Under the pieces are notes generated by a model. The model was not told the origin of the DNA, made no database searches, and saw only the letters and a program-made list of their open reading frames with translations. From positions 992,001-1,056,000 of the forward strand of contig NZ_CP027942.1 in assembly GCF_005484985.1 (NCBI RefSeq): 64,000 bases of DNA, written 5' to 3'. The position numbers were made by a program, and so were the translations under genes. The DNA is from Agrococcus sp. SGAir0287. Its GTDB lineage: Bacteria > Actinomycetota > Actinomycetes > Actinomycetales > Microbacteriaceae. Below, in pieces: positions 1 to 11,068 of the stretch; position 1 is the first letter of the stretch; every line of letters begins with the position of its first letter.

Positions 1-507
1 CTCATCGCGTGCGGCGTCTACCTCATCCTCGAGCGCTCGATCCTGCGCATCATGGCGGGCGTCATCCTCGCCGGCAACGGCGTCAACCTGCTCTTCATCG
101 TCGCGAGCGGCCCCGCGGGTCGTGCGCCGATCATCGGCGAGGGGCAGGACGCGATCGCCGACCCGCTGCCGCAGGCGTTCGTGCTCACGGCGATCGTCAT
201 CTCGCTCGCGGCGAGCGCCTTCCTGCTCGCGCTCTCGTACCGGTCGTTCCAGCTCGACGGCCACGACGAGGTCGCCGACGACGTCGAGGACGCGCTGGTG
301 CGTCGCCGTGCCGAGGCCGACCTCACCTCGGCGTCGTTCGCCGAGCGGCCCGGGGTCGACGACGACACCGAGTCGGGCGGCGTGCAGGCGCCCGACGCGG
401 TGCCCGAGGACGCCGTGCCCGACGACGCGACCGAGGAGCACATGCCCGAGCCGGGTGCCGACCACACCGACAGCGAGCACGCGATCGAGCCGGAGGGGAG
501 GGGCTGA
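1..507 (+). CDS. mnhC: Na+/H+ antiporter subunit C (5' end cut by window edge)
   Basis: This is the small NuoK-like membrane subunit of the multisubunit Mnh/Mrp sodium/proton antiporter. The reading frame is open from base 1, so the start codon lies before the window. An internal ATG at 52 is not the true start, because the preceding codons read as the end of a NuoK-like helix (LIACGVYLILERSILRIM). Visible family features are the helix with GNGVNLLF and a second helix over VLTAIVISLAASAFLLAL. After the last helix there is an acidic hydrophilic tail of about 85 residues, rich in D, E and P, which is longer than I expect for this subunit. The stop codon overlaps the mnhD start (TGATG), so the two are translationally coupled. 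Confidence 0.9.
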   Translation, partial: LIACGVYLILERSILRIMAGVILAGNGVNLLFIVASGPAGRAPIIGEGQDAIADPLPQAFVLTAIVISLAASAFLLALSYRSFQLDGHDEVADDVEDALVRRRAEADLTSASFAERPGVDDDTESGGVQAPDAVPEDAVPDDATEEHMPEPGADHTDSEHAIEPEGRG

Positions 508-2003
508 TGGATGCCGTGAACCTCATCCCGCTGCCGGTGCTGCTGCCGCTCGTCGGCGCTGGCGTCGCCATGTGCTTCCCGCGCAGCCCGCGCGTGCAGC
601 GCATCGTCTCGGCGATCTCGCTGTCGCTCGTGCTCGTCGTCGCCGTCCTGCTCGTGGCGCTGTCCACCGCCGGGCCGCAGGCGCTCTGGGTCGGCGCGTG
701 GCCCGAGGGGCTCGGCATCGTGCTCGTCGCCGATCGGCTCTCGTCGCTCATGGTGCTCGTGTCGAGCATCGTCACGATCACGGTGCTCGTCTTCGCCACG
801 CGCCAGGACCAGGATGCCGGCACGCGCGAGGCGCCGGTGTCGATCTTCCATCCGACCTACCTCGTGCTCTCGGCGGGCGTCGCGAACGCGTTCCTCGCCG
901 GCGACCTCTTCAACCTGTTCGTCGGCTTCGAGATGCTGCTGTTCGCGTCGTACGTGCTGCTCACGCTCGGCGCGCCGCGCGAGCGCGTCCGCGCCGGCAG
1001 CACGTACATCGTCGTGAGCATCGTCTCCTCGACGCTCTTCCTGGTCGCGATCGCCGTCGTCTACGGCGCGGTCGGCACCGTGAACTTCGCGCAGATGGCC
1101 GAGCGGCTGCCGCAGCTCGGCGAGGGCATCCAGCTCACGATCCAGCTGCTGCTGCTCACGGTCTTCGCGATCAAGGCGGCGATCTTCCCGCTGTCGGCCT
1201 GGCTGCCGGACTCGTACCCGACCGCGCCGGCCTCGGTCACCGCCGTCTTCGCCGGCCTGCTGACGAAGGTCGGCGTCTACGCCATCATCCGGCTGCAGAC
1301 GCTGCTGTTCCCGCAGAGCCCGCTCACCGACCTGCTGCTGTGGGTCGCGCTCGCGACCATGGTCGTCGGCATCCTCGGCGCGCTCGCGCAGAACGAGATC
1401 AAGCGACTGCTGTCGTTCACGCTCGTGAGCCACATCGGCTACATGGTGCTCGGCATCGGCCTCGCGACCGAGGCGGGGCTCGCGGGCTCGATCTTCTACG
1501 TGGCGCACCACATCCTGATCCAGACGGCGCTGTTCCTCGTCGTCGGGCTCATCGAGCGCGCGGGCGGCTCGACGTCGATGTCCCGGATCGGCGGCCTCGC
1601 CTCCATCCCGGTGCTCGCGGTGCTGTTCTTCGTCCCTGCCATCAACCTCGCGGGACTGCCGCCCTTCTCGGGCTTCCTCGGCAAGGTCGCGCTCTTCCAG
1701 GCGGGCATCGCCGAGGGCACGCCGCTCGCGTACGCGCTCGTGTTCGGCGGCATCGCCACGAGCCTGCTCACGCTGCTCGCGATCATCCGCGTGTGGCATC
1801 GTGCGTTCTGGGAGCCCGCGCAGGAGGAGCACGCCGAGCACCGCAGGCTCCCGGCGTCGTGGCTCGTGACGGCCGGCGCGCTCGTGGCCGTGACGTGCGC
1901 GATCTCGATCGTCGCCGGCCCGCTCTCGACGTTCTCGACCGACGCCGCGCACGATCTGCGCGCCCAGACGTACGTGACCGCGGTCGAGGAGGCGGTGCCG
2001 TGA
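507..2003 (+). CDS. mnhD: Na+/H+ antiporter subunit D
   Basis: A 498-residue polytopic protein of the NuoL/M/N-like proton-channel family, the usual length for MnhD/MrpD. The NuoM-type core is visible in the DLFNLFVGFEMLL segment, the KAAIFPLSAWLPDSYPTAPASVTAVFAGLLTKVGVYA region (given here as family landmarks around residues 215-260) and HIGYMVLGIGLA. The lysine in the AIKAA helix and the lysine in LLTKVG are the charged residues expected along the proton path. It lies second of five visible overlapping genes; start and stop codons overlap those of mnhC and mnhE, which indicates a single mRNA. Subunits A and B are not visible and must lie upstream. Confidence 0.95.
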   Translation: MDAVNLIPLPVLLPLVGAGVAMCFPRSPRVQRIVSAISLSLVLVVAVLLVALSTAGPQALWVGAWPEGLGIVLVADRLSSLMVLVSSIVTITVLVFATRQDQDAGTREAPVSIFHPTYLVLSAGVANAFLAGDLFNLFVGFEMLLFASYVLLTLGAPRERVRAGSTYIVVSIVSSTLFLVAIAVVYGAVGTVNFAQMAERLPQLGEGIQLTIQLLLLTVFAIKAAIFPLSAWLPDSYPTAPASVTAVFAGLLTKVGVYAIIRLQTLLFPQSPLTDLLLWVALATMVVGILGALAQNEIKRLLSFTLVSHIGYMVLGIGLATEAGLAGSIFYVAHHILIQTALFLVVGLIERAGGSTSMSRIGGLASIPVLAVLFFVPAINLAGLPPFSGFLGKVALFQAGIAEGTPLAYALVFGGIATSLLTLLAIIRVWHRAFWEPAQEEHAEHRRLPASWLVTAGALVAVTCAISIVAGPLSTFSTDAAHDLRAQTYVTAVEEAVP

Positions 2004-2545
2004 TGCGACGCGTGCATCGACGCTTGAAGGCTCGTCTGTCGTGGACCGCCACGATCGGCCTCACGATCGTGTGGATGGTGCTGTGGGGCGACCTGTCGAT
2101 CGCGGCCGCCGTGCTCGGCCTCGTGGTCGCGCTCGGGGTGCAGGTCGCCTTCCCCCTCCCCGACGTGCCCGAGATGGAGCGGTTCCGGCCGCTGGCGCTC
2201 CTCCATCTGATCGCCTGGGTCGGCTGGGGCCTCGTCAAGGCGAGCGTCATCGTCTCGATCGGCGTGCTCGCCGTGCGACGCCCCGTGCAGCATGCGCTCA
2301 TCCGCGTGCCCCTCCGCAGCGAGAGCCCGTTCGTGAAGGCGATGACGGTCGAGGTCGTCACCCTGATCCCGGGGTCCGTCATCGTGGAGCTCGACCGGCA
2401 CGAGATCCTGCTGCACGTCTTCGACGCCTCGAGCCCCGCCTCCATCCAGCGTGCGCGCGACGAGGTGCACGACGCCGAGCGCCTGCTCGTGCGCGCCTTC
2501 GCGTCGCGCGCGGAGCGCGCCCGCTACGAGGAGGTGACCGCGTGA
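2003..2545 (+). CDS. mnhE: Na+/H+ antiporter subunit E
   Basis: A 180-residue MnhE family protein, a small membrane subunit of the Mnh/Mrp antiporter. The N-terminus carries two hydrophobic helices (about residues 14-50), followed by a third helix near LLHLIAWVGWGLVKASV and then a soluble domain with the family pattern ESPFVKAMTVEVVTLIPGS and ILLHVFDA. The ATG overlaps the mnhD stop as TGATG. Its own stop overlaps the GTG of mnhF. Length and order match the canonical C-D-E-F-G arrangement. Confidence 0.92.
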   Translation: MRRVHRRLKARLSWTATIGLTIVWMVLWGDLSIAAAVLGLVVALGVQVAFPLPDVPEMERFRPLALLHLIAWVGWGLVKASVIVSIGVLAVRRPVQHALIRVPLRSESPFVKAMTVEVVTLIPGSVIVELDRHEILLHVFDASSPASIQRARDEVHDAERLLVRAFASRAERARYEEVTA

Positions 2546-2835
2546 GCGACTGGGTGCTCGTCGTCGCCGGCGTTCTGCTCGCCGCCGCCGCCGTCATGGC
2601 GATCGTCCGACTCGTGCGAGGACCCTCGCCGATCGACCGCGTGCTCGCGACCGACGTGCTCATCGCCGTCGTCGTCGGCGTCCTCGCGATCGAGGCCGCC
2701 GTCTCCCAGCACGCCTACACCGTGCCGGTCATGCTCGTGCTCTCGCTCGTCGCCTTCGCCGGCACCGTCGCGATGGCCCGCTACGTCGCGAGCCGCGCCG
2801 CCACGATGCGCACGGACGAGGAGGACGACGCATGA
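2542..2835 (+). CDS. mnhF: Na+/H+ antiporter subunit F
   Basis: A 97-residue membrane subunit of the Mnh/Mrp antiporter with three predicted helices. The pattern RLVRGPSPIDRVLATDVL is diagnostic of MnhF/MrpF, and a short acidic tail (DEEDDA) follows the last helix. I chose the GTG at 2542 because it overlaps the mnhE stop by 4 bp (GTGA) and places the first helix at the N-terminus. The reading frame is open much further upstream, but that stretch is a shadow of mnhE. Confidence 0.92.
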   Translation: MSDWVLVVAGVLLAAAAVMAIVRLVRGPSPIDRVLATDVLIAVVVGVLAIEAAVSQHAYTVPVMLVLSLVAFAGTVAMARYVASRAATMRTDEEDDA

Positions 2836-3173
2836 CCCTCCTCGAGACGATCCTCACGGTCGCCGGCGCCATCCTCATCCTGCTCGGCGCCCTGCTCACC
2901 GTCATCGCAGCCTTCGGCCTCCTGCGGCTGCCCGACGCGCTCGGCCGCATGCACACCGCGTCGAAGCCGCAGACGCTCGGCATCGCGCTCATCGCGATCG
3001 GCCTCGCGCTCGAGCTGCGCGATCCGCTCGCGACGGGCATGCTCCTGCTCGTCGCGCTGCTGCAGCTGCTCACGGCGCCCGTGGCGAGCCAGATGATGTC
3101 GCGCTCGGCGTACCTGGCGAAGCAGTACCGCACCGACCTGCTCGTCGAGGACGAGACCGACGACGAGCGCTGA
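2832..3173 (+). CDS. mnhG: Na+/H+ antiporter subunit G
   Basis: A 113-residue MnhG/MrpG family membrane protein, the last gene of the antiporter operon. The family signature GLLRLPDALGRMHTASKPQTLG sits after the first helix and is followed by two more helices and a short charged tail (VEDETDDER). The ATG overlaps the mnhF stop by 4 bp. A short GC-rich hairpin (GCGGAC/GTCCGC at about 3192-3206) follows and may end the transcript before the glycine riboswitch promoter. Confidence 0.92.
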   Translation: MTLLETILTVAGAILILLGALLTVIAAFGLLRLPDALGRMHTASKPQTLGIALIAIGLALELRDPLATGMLLLVALLQLLTAPVASQMMSRSAYLAKQYRTDLLVEDETDDER

Positions 3174-3219
3174 GCGCCGCCGCATGCGGGAGCGGACGCC
3201 GTCCGCCGTGCGCGTCGGC

Positions 3220-3385
3220 TACGATCGAGGCACAACTGCAGAACCCGGCCGTCGCAGCCCATGCGGAAGAGTCGCCTCGCGCGACACCGAAGGAGCAAGC
3301 ACTCCCCGCCAACCTCTCAGGTCCGAAGACCGCATGCGCAGGCCGCTCAGGAGCACCGGCGATCCGTCGCGCGACTGAGGGGGAG
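3220..3385 (+). promoter_or_regulatory. Glycine riboswitch controlling gcvT-gcvH-gcvP, with upstream -10 box
   Basis: A TACGAT hexamer at 3220-3225 is a plausible -10 element. Downstream, 3261-3336 carries the hallmarks of one glycine aptamer: GCGGAAGAG, then CACCGAAGGAGCAAG, then AACCTCTCAGGTCC, in the conserved order and spacing. The next segment (about 3337-3380) has a helix formed by GCTCAG and CTGAG but lacks a second full CACCGAAGG core. It therefore looks like a single-aptamer type with a reduced 'ghost' second domain rather than a full tandem. The position directly before gcvT fits the known role of this RNA, which senses glycine and turns on the glycine cleavage genes. The expression mechanism cannot be read with certainty. 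Confidence 0.92.
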
Positions 3386-3411
3386 TCCCGATCCACTCAC
3401 GACGAGGACTC

Positions 3412-4512
3412 ATGCCCGAGATCTTGCACACCCCGCTCGAGGCCAGGCACACGGCCGCCGGCGCCCAGCTGACCGAGTTCGGCGGCTGGATGATGCCGCT
3501 GCGCTACGGCTCCGACCTGGCCGAGCACGCCGCAGTCCGCGAGCGCGCCGGCCTCTTCGACCTCAGCCACATGGCCGAGCTGCGCGTGCGCGGCGCCGAG
3601 GCGGGGGCCTTCCTGGACCACGCGCTCGCCGGCCGCCTGTCGGCGCTCGAGCTCGGGCAGGCGCGCTACACGCTGCTGCTGGCGGAGTCCGGCGGCATCC
3701 TCGACGACCTCATCGTCTACCGGCTCGGGGCGTCCGAGTGGCTCGTCGTCGCGAACGCGGGCAACCGCGCCGTCGTCGCCGAGGCGCTCGCCGAGCGCGT
3801 CGCCGGCTTCGACGCGACGGTCGTCGACGAGACCGAGGAGATCGCGCTCGTCGCCGTGCAGGGGCCCGCGTCGCAGGCGATCGTCGAGGCGATCGGCCTC
3901 GAGTCGTCGCCGCTCGACGAGCTCGGCTACTACCGCGTCCTCGAGGCGGTCTTCGAGGGCGAGGACGTGCTCGTCGCCCGCACCGGCTACACCGGCGAGG
4001 ACGGCTTCGAGCTCTACGTGCCCGCGCACGCAGCCTCGGACCTGTGGGATGCGCTCGTGCGCGTCGGCACGCCCATGGGCCTGCAGCCGTGCGGCCTCGC
4101 CGCGCGCGACACGCTGCGCCTCGAGGCGGGCATGCCGCTGTACGGCCACGAGCTGTCGACCGAGACGCTGCCTGCGCAGGTCGGCGTCGGCCGCTCGGTC
4201 GCGCTGCGCACGAAGGGCGACTTCGTCGGCCGCGAGGCCGTCGAGGCCGGGCCCGCCGCCGACGCGCCCGTGCTCGTCGGCCTCGTCGCCGAGGGTCGCC
4301 GCGCCGGCCGCGCCGGCTACCCGGTGCTCGACGGCGACGCCGAGGTCGGCGTCGTCACCTCGGGCGCCCTCTCGCCGACCCTCGGCCACCCCATCGCCAT
4401 GGCGCTCGTGACCCCCGGCCACTCGGGATCCCTCGCCATCGACGTGCGCGGCACGCGCATCCCCGTCACCATCGTCGACCTCCCCTTCTACCGCCGTCAG
4501 GAGCGAGCATGA
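3412..4512 (+). CDS. gcvT: Aminomethyltransferase, glycine cleavage T protein
   Basis: GcvT takes the aminomethyl group from the H protein, transfers the one-carbon unit to tetrahydrofolate and releases ammonia. The 366-residue length is normal. Family landmarks are EFGGWMMPL near residue 24, [18 protein letters not shown] near residue 40, and [15 protein letters not shown] near residue 194, followed by [18 protein letters not shown]. The C-terminal barrel-like domain ends with HPIAMALV and PFYRR. It is first in the gcvTHP operon and its stop overlaps the gcvH start by 4 bp. Regulation by the glycine riboswitch immediately upstream is expected. Confidence 0.96.
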   Translation: MPEILHTPLEARHTAAGAQLTEFGGWMMPLRYGSDLAEHAAVRERAGLFDLSHMAELRVRGAEAGAFLDHALAGRLSALELGQARYTLLLAESGGILDDLIVYRLGASEWLVVANAGNRAVVAEALAERVAGFDATVVDETEEIALVAVQGPASQAIVEAIGLESSPLDELGYYRVLEAVFEGEDVLVARTGYTGEDGFELYVPAHAASDLWDALVRVGTPMGLQPCGLAARDTLRLEAGMPLYGHELSTETLPAQVGVGRSVALRTKGDFVGREAVEAGPAADAPVLVGLVAEGRRAGRAGYPVLDGDAEVGVVTSGALSPTLGHPIAMALVTPGHSGSLAIDVRGTRIPVTIVDLPFYRRQERA

Positions 4513-4864
4513 CCACGCAGTACACCGCAGACCACGAGTGGGTGCGCGCCGAGGGCGACGCCCACGTCCTCGGCGTCACCGAGCACGCGCAGCAGCAGCT
4601 GGGCGACGTCGTCTACGTCGACCTGCCCGAGGTGGGTCGTACCTTCTCCAGCGGCGAGGCCATCGGCGAGATCGAGTCGACGAAGTCGGTCGGCGAGCTC
4701 TTCGCGCCCGCCGACGGCGAGGTCGTGGCGGTCAACGACGAGGTCGCGGGCGACCCGACGCTCGTGAACCAGGACGCCGAGGGTGCGGGCTGGCTCGTCA
4801 AGGTCCGCTTCACCTCCGAGCCCGAGCTGCTCGACGCCGCGGCCTACCAGGCGACGCTCTCCTG

Positions 4865-4865
<1 letters not shown>
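4509..4865 (+). CDS. gcvH: Glycine cleavage system H protein
   Basis: A 118-residue lipoyl carrier protein that shuttles the aminomethyl intermediate between the P, T and L proteins. The lipoyl attachment lysine is Lys59 in the motif GEIESTKSV, and the family pattern [13 protein letters not shown] lies just before it. The conserved C-terminal half ([21 protein letters not shown]) is complete. The start ATG overlaps gcvT and the stop overlaps gcvP as TGATG, so all three genes are coupled. Confidence 0.96.
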
Positions 4866-7708
<2,843 letters not shown>

Positions 7709-7730
7709 GCCGCAACCTGGCAGCGCGCGT

Positions 7731-7764
7731 CAGGGTGCGTCCGTAGGATCGTCGGCGCACCCTG
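7731..7764. promoter_or_regulatory. Inverted repeat with a -10 hexamer in its loop, between gcvP and the lipoprotein gene
   Basis: CAGGGTGCG (7731-7739) and CGCACCCTG (7756-7764) form a 9-bp stem with a 16-nt loop. The loop holds TAGGAT (7744-7749), which matches the -10 type used elsewhere in the window. It could terminate the gcv transcript and at the same time carry the promoter of the gene starting at 7804. No U-rich run follows, so the terminator role is inferred from position only. Confidence 0.4.
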
Positions 7765-7803
7765 GCGACGCCCGCCAGCACGGTCTCGAGCACGGAGGTT
7801 CGC

Positions 7804-9570
7804 ATGCGCGCTGCGCGCCCCTCGGTCGTCGTCGTCGTCGCGAGCGTCGTCCTGCTCACGGGCTGCGGCCCGTCGCTGCCCGTCTCCGTGATCGAGGGTT
7901 CCGACGTCGCGATCGGCTGGCGTGGGGAGCTCACGAGCGTCAACGCGGCGTCGAGCGCGGGCGCGACGCCCGGCAACCTCGACGTCGCCGCCGCGACGCG
8001 GTCGCAGTTCGCGGCGATCGGGCTCGACGGATCCCTCGTCGCGAACGTCGACCTCGGCGAGGTCGAGATCGTCGACGACGAGCCGTTCACGGTGCGCTAC
8101 GACCTCGTCGACGACGGCATGTGGTCGGACGGCGTTCCGCTCGACGCGGCCGACCTCCTGCTCGGCTGGGTCGCCGGGTCGAACGCGCTGGCGCCCGAGG
8201 GCTTCGATCCGGCCGAGTCGATCGACGAGGCGGGCGCGCTCGTCGTGCCGGCCGACGTGGCGTGGTTCGACGTCGCCGTGTCCGGCGGACTCGCGCTCGC
8301 CGACGGGCAGCCCGAGGTCGACGAGTTCGCGAGGTCGATCGACGTGCCGCTGACGGGCCCGGTCGCCGACTGGCAGACGATGCTCGAGATCGCCGTGCCC
8401 GCCCACGTCGTCGGCCGGCTCGCGTTCGGCATCGAGGATCCGATGGAGGCGAAGCAGGCGGTGGTCGACGCCATCCGCATCGCCGATCCCGAGCGGCTCG
8501 CCGCGATCGCCGCCGTGTGGAACGAGGGGTTCGACGTCTCGCCGACGACCGACGAGGGGCTGCTCGTCTCGAGCGGCCCGTACGTCGTCGACGAGATCCG
8601 CGAGGATGGCGTGACGCTCGTCGCCAACCGTCGCTACGCGGGGACGACGCCGACGATCGAGACCGTCGAGCTCGTCGCCCTGCCCGAGGACCGGCTGCTC
8701 GCCGCGCTCGGCTCCGACGTCGACGCGGTCGAGGTGCTGCCGACGGACGAGAACTGGGAGCCGATCCGCGACCTCACCCGCGACGGCGCGCAGCTCACGG
8801 CGACGCAGACCGGCAGCATCTGGACGCTGCAGCTGCGCGGCGATCGGGGCGTGCTGCAGTCGACGCTCGCGAGGCAGTCGCTGCTGCACGCCATCCCGCG
8901 CGCCGACGTCGTCGCGGCCGGTGCGGGCGCGTGGAGCGCCGAGATGGGATCCACCGACTCCGTGCTCTTCCAGACCGGCACGGGCGGCTATCAGATCTCC
9001 CTCGAGGACTCGGGCTTCGCCGACGCCTGGGGCTCGCCGGACGCCGAGCTCGCCGCGGCCGAGCGCGACCAGGCGGGCGTGCCGGCCGGCACCGCCGTGT
9101 GCGTCGTCTACGATCGCGCCGAGCCGTTCGCAGCGGGCGCGTTCGCCGCGCTCGCCGCAGGCCTCGCGGAGTCCGGGTGGACCGCTGCCGACTGCGGCGC
9201 CGACGACCTCGACGCGCGTCTCGCCGAGGGAGGCTGGGACGCGGTCATCGCATCGGTGCCGCTGCCGACGAGCGCCGCGGACGTCGCGGCGCACTGGGGC
9301 ACGGGCGGCGCCGCGAACCTCACGGGCATCGGCGACCCCGCTCGCGACGAGGCCATCGCGACGGCGGCGACGAGGACCGAGCCGAACGACGTGCGCGACC
9401 TGCTCGTCGAGGTCGAGACCTCGATCGTGGCGCAGGGCGTCGCGCTGCCGCTGTCGACCGTGATCGTCGCCGACGTCGTCGCCTCGGGCATCGAGAGCGT
9501 GCAGCCCCGCAACGGACCTGACGCGAGGCTCACGTGGAACCTGCCGCAGTGGGCGCTGCCCGAGGAGTGA
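7804..9570 (+). CDS. Solute-binding lipoprotein of the peptide/opine family (SBP_bac_5), orphan
   Basis: A 588-residue exported lipoprotein. The signal peptide is short (MRAARPSVVVVVASVV) and ends in the lipobox LLTGC with Cys21 as the lipidation site. The body resembles family 5 extracellular solute-binding proteins: a DGMWSDGVPLDAADLLLGW segment matches the conserved WSDG-P-T-D-W region of peptide-binding proteins, and GPYVVDEI marks the GPY motif. A start with good Shine-Dalgarno (GGAGG) precedes the ATG. It has no permease next to it and probably shares, or once shared, the transporter at 11069-18037. The ligand cannot be named. It is noticeably diverged from the binding protein at 11069. 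Confidence 0.8.
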   Translation: MRAARPSVVVVVASVVLLTGCGPSLPVSVIEGSDVAIGWRGELTSVNAASSAGATPGNLDVAAATRSQFAAIGLDGSLVANVDLGEVEIVDDEPFTVRYDLVDDGMWSDGVPLDAADLLLGWVAGSNALAPEGFDPAESIDEAGALVVPADVAWFDVAVSGGLALADGQPEVDEFARSIDVPLTGPVADWQTMLEIAVPAHVVGRLAFGIEDPMEAKQAVVDAIRIADPERLAAIAAVWNEGFDVSPTTDEGLLVSSGPYVVDEIREDGVTLVANRRYAGTTPTIETVELVALPEDRLLAALGSDVDAVEVLPTDENWEPIRDLTRDGAQLTATQTGSIWTLQLRGDRGVLQSTLARQSLLHAIPRADVVAAGAGAWSAEMGSTDSVLFQTGTGGYQISLEDSGFADAWGSPDAELAAAERDQAGVPAGTAVCVVYDRAEPFAAGAFAALAAGLAESGWTAADCGADDLDARLAEGGWDAVIASVPLPTSAADVAAHWGTGGAANLTGIGDPARDEAIATAATRTEPNDVRDLLVEVETSIVAQGVALPLSTVIVADVVASGIESVQPRNGPDARLTWNLPQWALPEE

Positions 9571-9589
9571 GCGCGCCGCGACGCCTCCG

Positions 9590-10402
9590 CTAGCCGTCGA
9601 GGCCGAAGAGCGCCGGCCACGCACCCGCGGCGAGCGGGTATCCGACGAAGGCGACGACGTCGATGAGGATGTGCGCGATCACGAGCGGCAGCAGGCGGCC
9701 GTATCGGCTGTAGAGCCAGCCGAAGAGCAGGCCGAGCAGCAGGTTCGAGATGAAGCCGCCCACGCCCTGGTACAGGTGGTAGGTGGCGCGCAGGAGGGCC
9801 GCGGCGATGATGATCCGGTAGCGACCCCATCCGAGGCTCCGCAGGCGCTCGAAGAGGTAGCCCACGACGATGACCTCCTCGGTCACGCCGGCGCGGAACG
9901 CCGCGACGAGCAGCACGGGGATCGTGAACCACTGCGCGTCGAGCGGGCTCGGGGCGAGCGCGGCCGTGAGGCCGAGCGCACGACCCGCGACGAAGATCGC
10001 GAGCCCCGGGATGCCGATGACGAGCAGCAGCACGGCGCCCCAGCCCGCGTCGCGGGCGGGCCGGTCGAACGTGATCCCGAGCCGCGCGAGGTGGGGGCGG
10101 CGCGCGCGCCACAGGAGCCAGCACACGAGCACGACGGGCACGAGGTCGAGGAGGTGGCCGGTCAGCTGGTACGCGAGGTCGAGCCACGGCCGATCGCTGC
10201 GCGTGGGGTTGAGCGCGACGACCTGGTCGCCGATCGGCTCCGGACGGGTGGCGAGGTCGGCGATCTGGATGATCGACCAGATCGCGCTCGCGCCGAGCGA
10301 GACGAGCAGCACGCAGGCGATCTCGACCCAGCGGGACCTGCGGGAGCCGACGAGCGGCTCGGCGTCGGGGAACCAGGGCCGCGCGAGCCGCTCCTGCGTC
10401 AC
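9590..10402 (-). CDS. CPBP family intramembrane metalloprotease
   Basis: A 270-residue polytopic membrane protein of the CPBP (CAAX protease and bacteriocin-processing) family. The glutamate pair of the first active-site motif is at Glu175-Glu176 in AGVTEEVIVVGYLFERLR, and the second and third motifs are represented by the later ATYHLYQGVGGF and IAHILIDV histidine-containing helices. I chose the GTG at 10402 because it overlaps the stop of the upstream gene by 4 bp (GTGA); the open frame further upstream is a shadow. The substrate is unknown. Coupling to a DCC-family redox protein is all the context offers. Confidence 0.85.
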   Translation of the reverse strand: MTQERLARPWFPDAEPLVGSRRSRWVEIACVLLVSLGASAIWSIIQIADLATRPEPIGDQVVALNPTRSDRPWLDLAYQLTGHLLDLVPVVLVCWLLWRARRPHLARLGITFDRPARDAGWGAVLLLVIGIPGLAIFVAGRALGLTAALAPSPLDAQWFTIPVLLVAAFRAGVTEEVIVVGYLFERLRSLGWGRYRIIIAAALLRATYHLYQGVGGFISNLLLGLLFGWLYSRYGRLLPLVIAHILIDVVAFVGYPLAAGAWPALFGLDG

Positions 10403-10782
10403 GCGCCCGCCCCGGGCATCGCGCACGCCGGCGTGCCGCCCGGCAGCCGGTGGCGGTGCGCCGCGACCCAGTCGTAGCCGTGCTCGGCGACGCGGCGCAG
10501 CCCGGGCGCGGACAGCAGCGCCCCGGCCATGCGCGGCAGCGGGCCGCGCTGCCCCGACAGGAGCGCCGCGAAGGTCTGCGCGCCGTGCCAGCGGCGGCCG
10601 GACTCCCGATCGATGAGCCACGCGTAGCTCGTGACGTCGTCGAGCGTCAGGCCGAGCTCGTCGAGGTCGAGGAACTGCCACGGCTGCGCCTCGGGGAAGC
10701 GTTGCAGCGCCGCGCGGAGCCGATCGACGGCGCTCGTGCAGAAGCCGCAGTCGCCGTCGAACACCAGGAGCGCCGGAGTCAC
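10399..10782 (-). CDS. DCC family thiol-disulfide oxidoreductase-like protein (DUF393)
   Basis: A 127-residue DUF393/DCC family protein. The signature DGDCGFC near the N-terminus gives a CxxC pair in a thioredoxin-like context, followed by the usual W-x-LIDRESGRRWHGAQTFAALL and LRRVAEHGYDWVAAHRHRLPG patterns. The GTG start at 10782 is favoured because TATGCT (10789-10794) lies 6 nt upstream, the same spacing as at other predicted leaderless genes here. It overlaps the CPBP protease gene downstream. The biochemical role of this family is poorly defined; redox activity is inferred from the CxxC. Confidence 0.85.
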   Translation of the reverse strand: MTPALLVFDGDCGFCTSAVDRLRAALQRFPEAQPWQFLDLDELGLTLDDVTSYAWLIDRESGRRWHGAQTFAALLSGQRGPLPRMAGALLSAPGLRRVAEHGYDWVAAHRHRLPGGTPACAMPGAGA

Positions 10783-11001
10783 GACCTCAGCATACGGCGA
10801 CGGGGGAGGCGGGGGACGCGGAGCCGTCGCCCCTGGTCTGCGCGCTCGCGCGTGCCGTCCACAACCCTTCTGCGCTGCGTTGCGCGCGCGAACGGTGCGC
10901 ACCGCGCAACGATCGTGCGTCGGCGTCACGGTCCGATGTCACCCACGTCACCACTTCATAACGGTCTTGCCGCTGGGCGCCAGGCGTCCCTCCACCCGCC
11001 A

Positions 11002-11007
11002 TAGAGT
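11002..11007 (+). promoter_or_regulatory. Putative -10 box of the peptide-binding protein gene
   Basis: TAGAGT lies about 60 bp before the TTG start at 11069, in the 286-bp divergent gap after the DCC gene. No obvious operator or RNA structure was seen in the rest of this gap. Confidence 0.4.
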
Positions 11008-11068
11008 CGGGGCACCTACGCGTCTGCGCCACGAGCGCGTCGCACCTTCGAACACAGCAGGAGGAATC

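Noticed and set aside
52..507. Internal ATG at 52 as the start of MnhC
   Set aside because: The frame is open to base 1 and the upstream codons encode the expected preceding helix, so the gene begins outside the window.
7804..9570. Opine- or nickel-specific binding protein
   Set aside because: The family resemblance is only to SBP_bac_5 in general, and no specificity residue or neighbour supports a named ligand.
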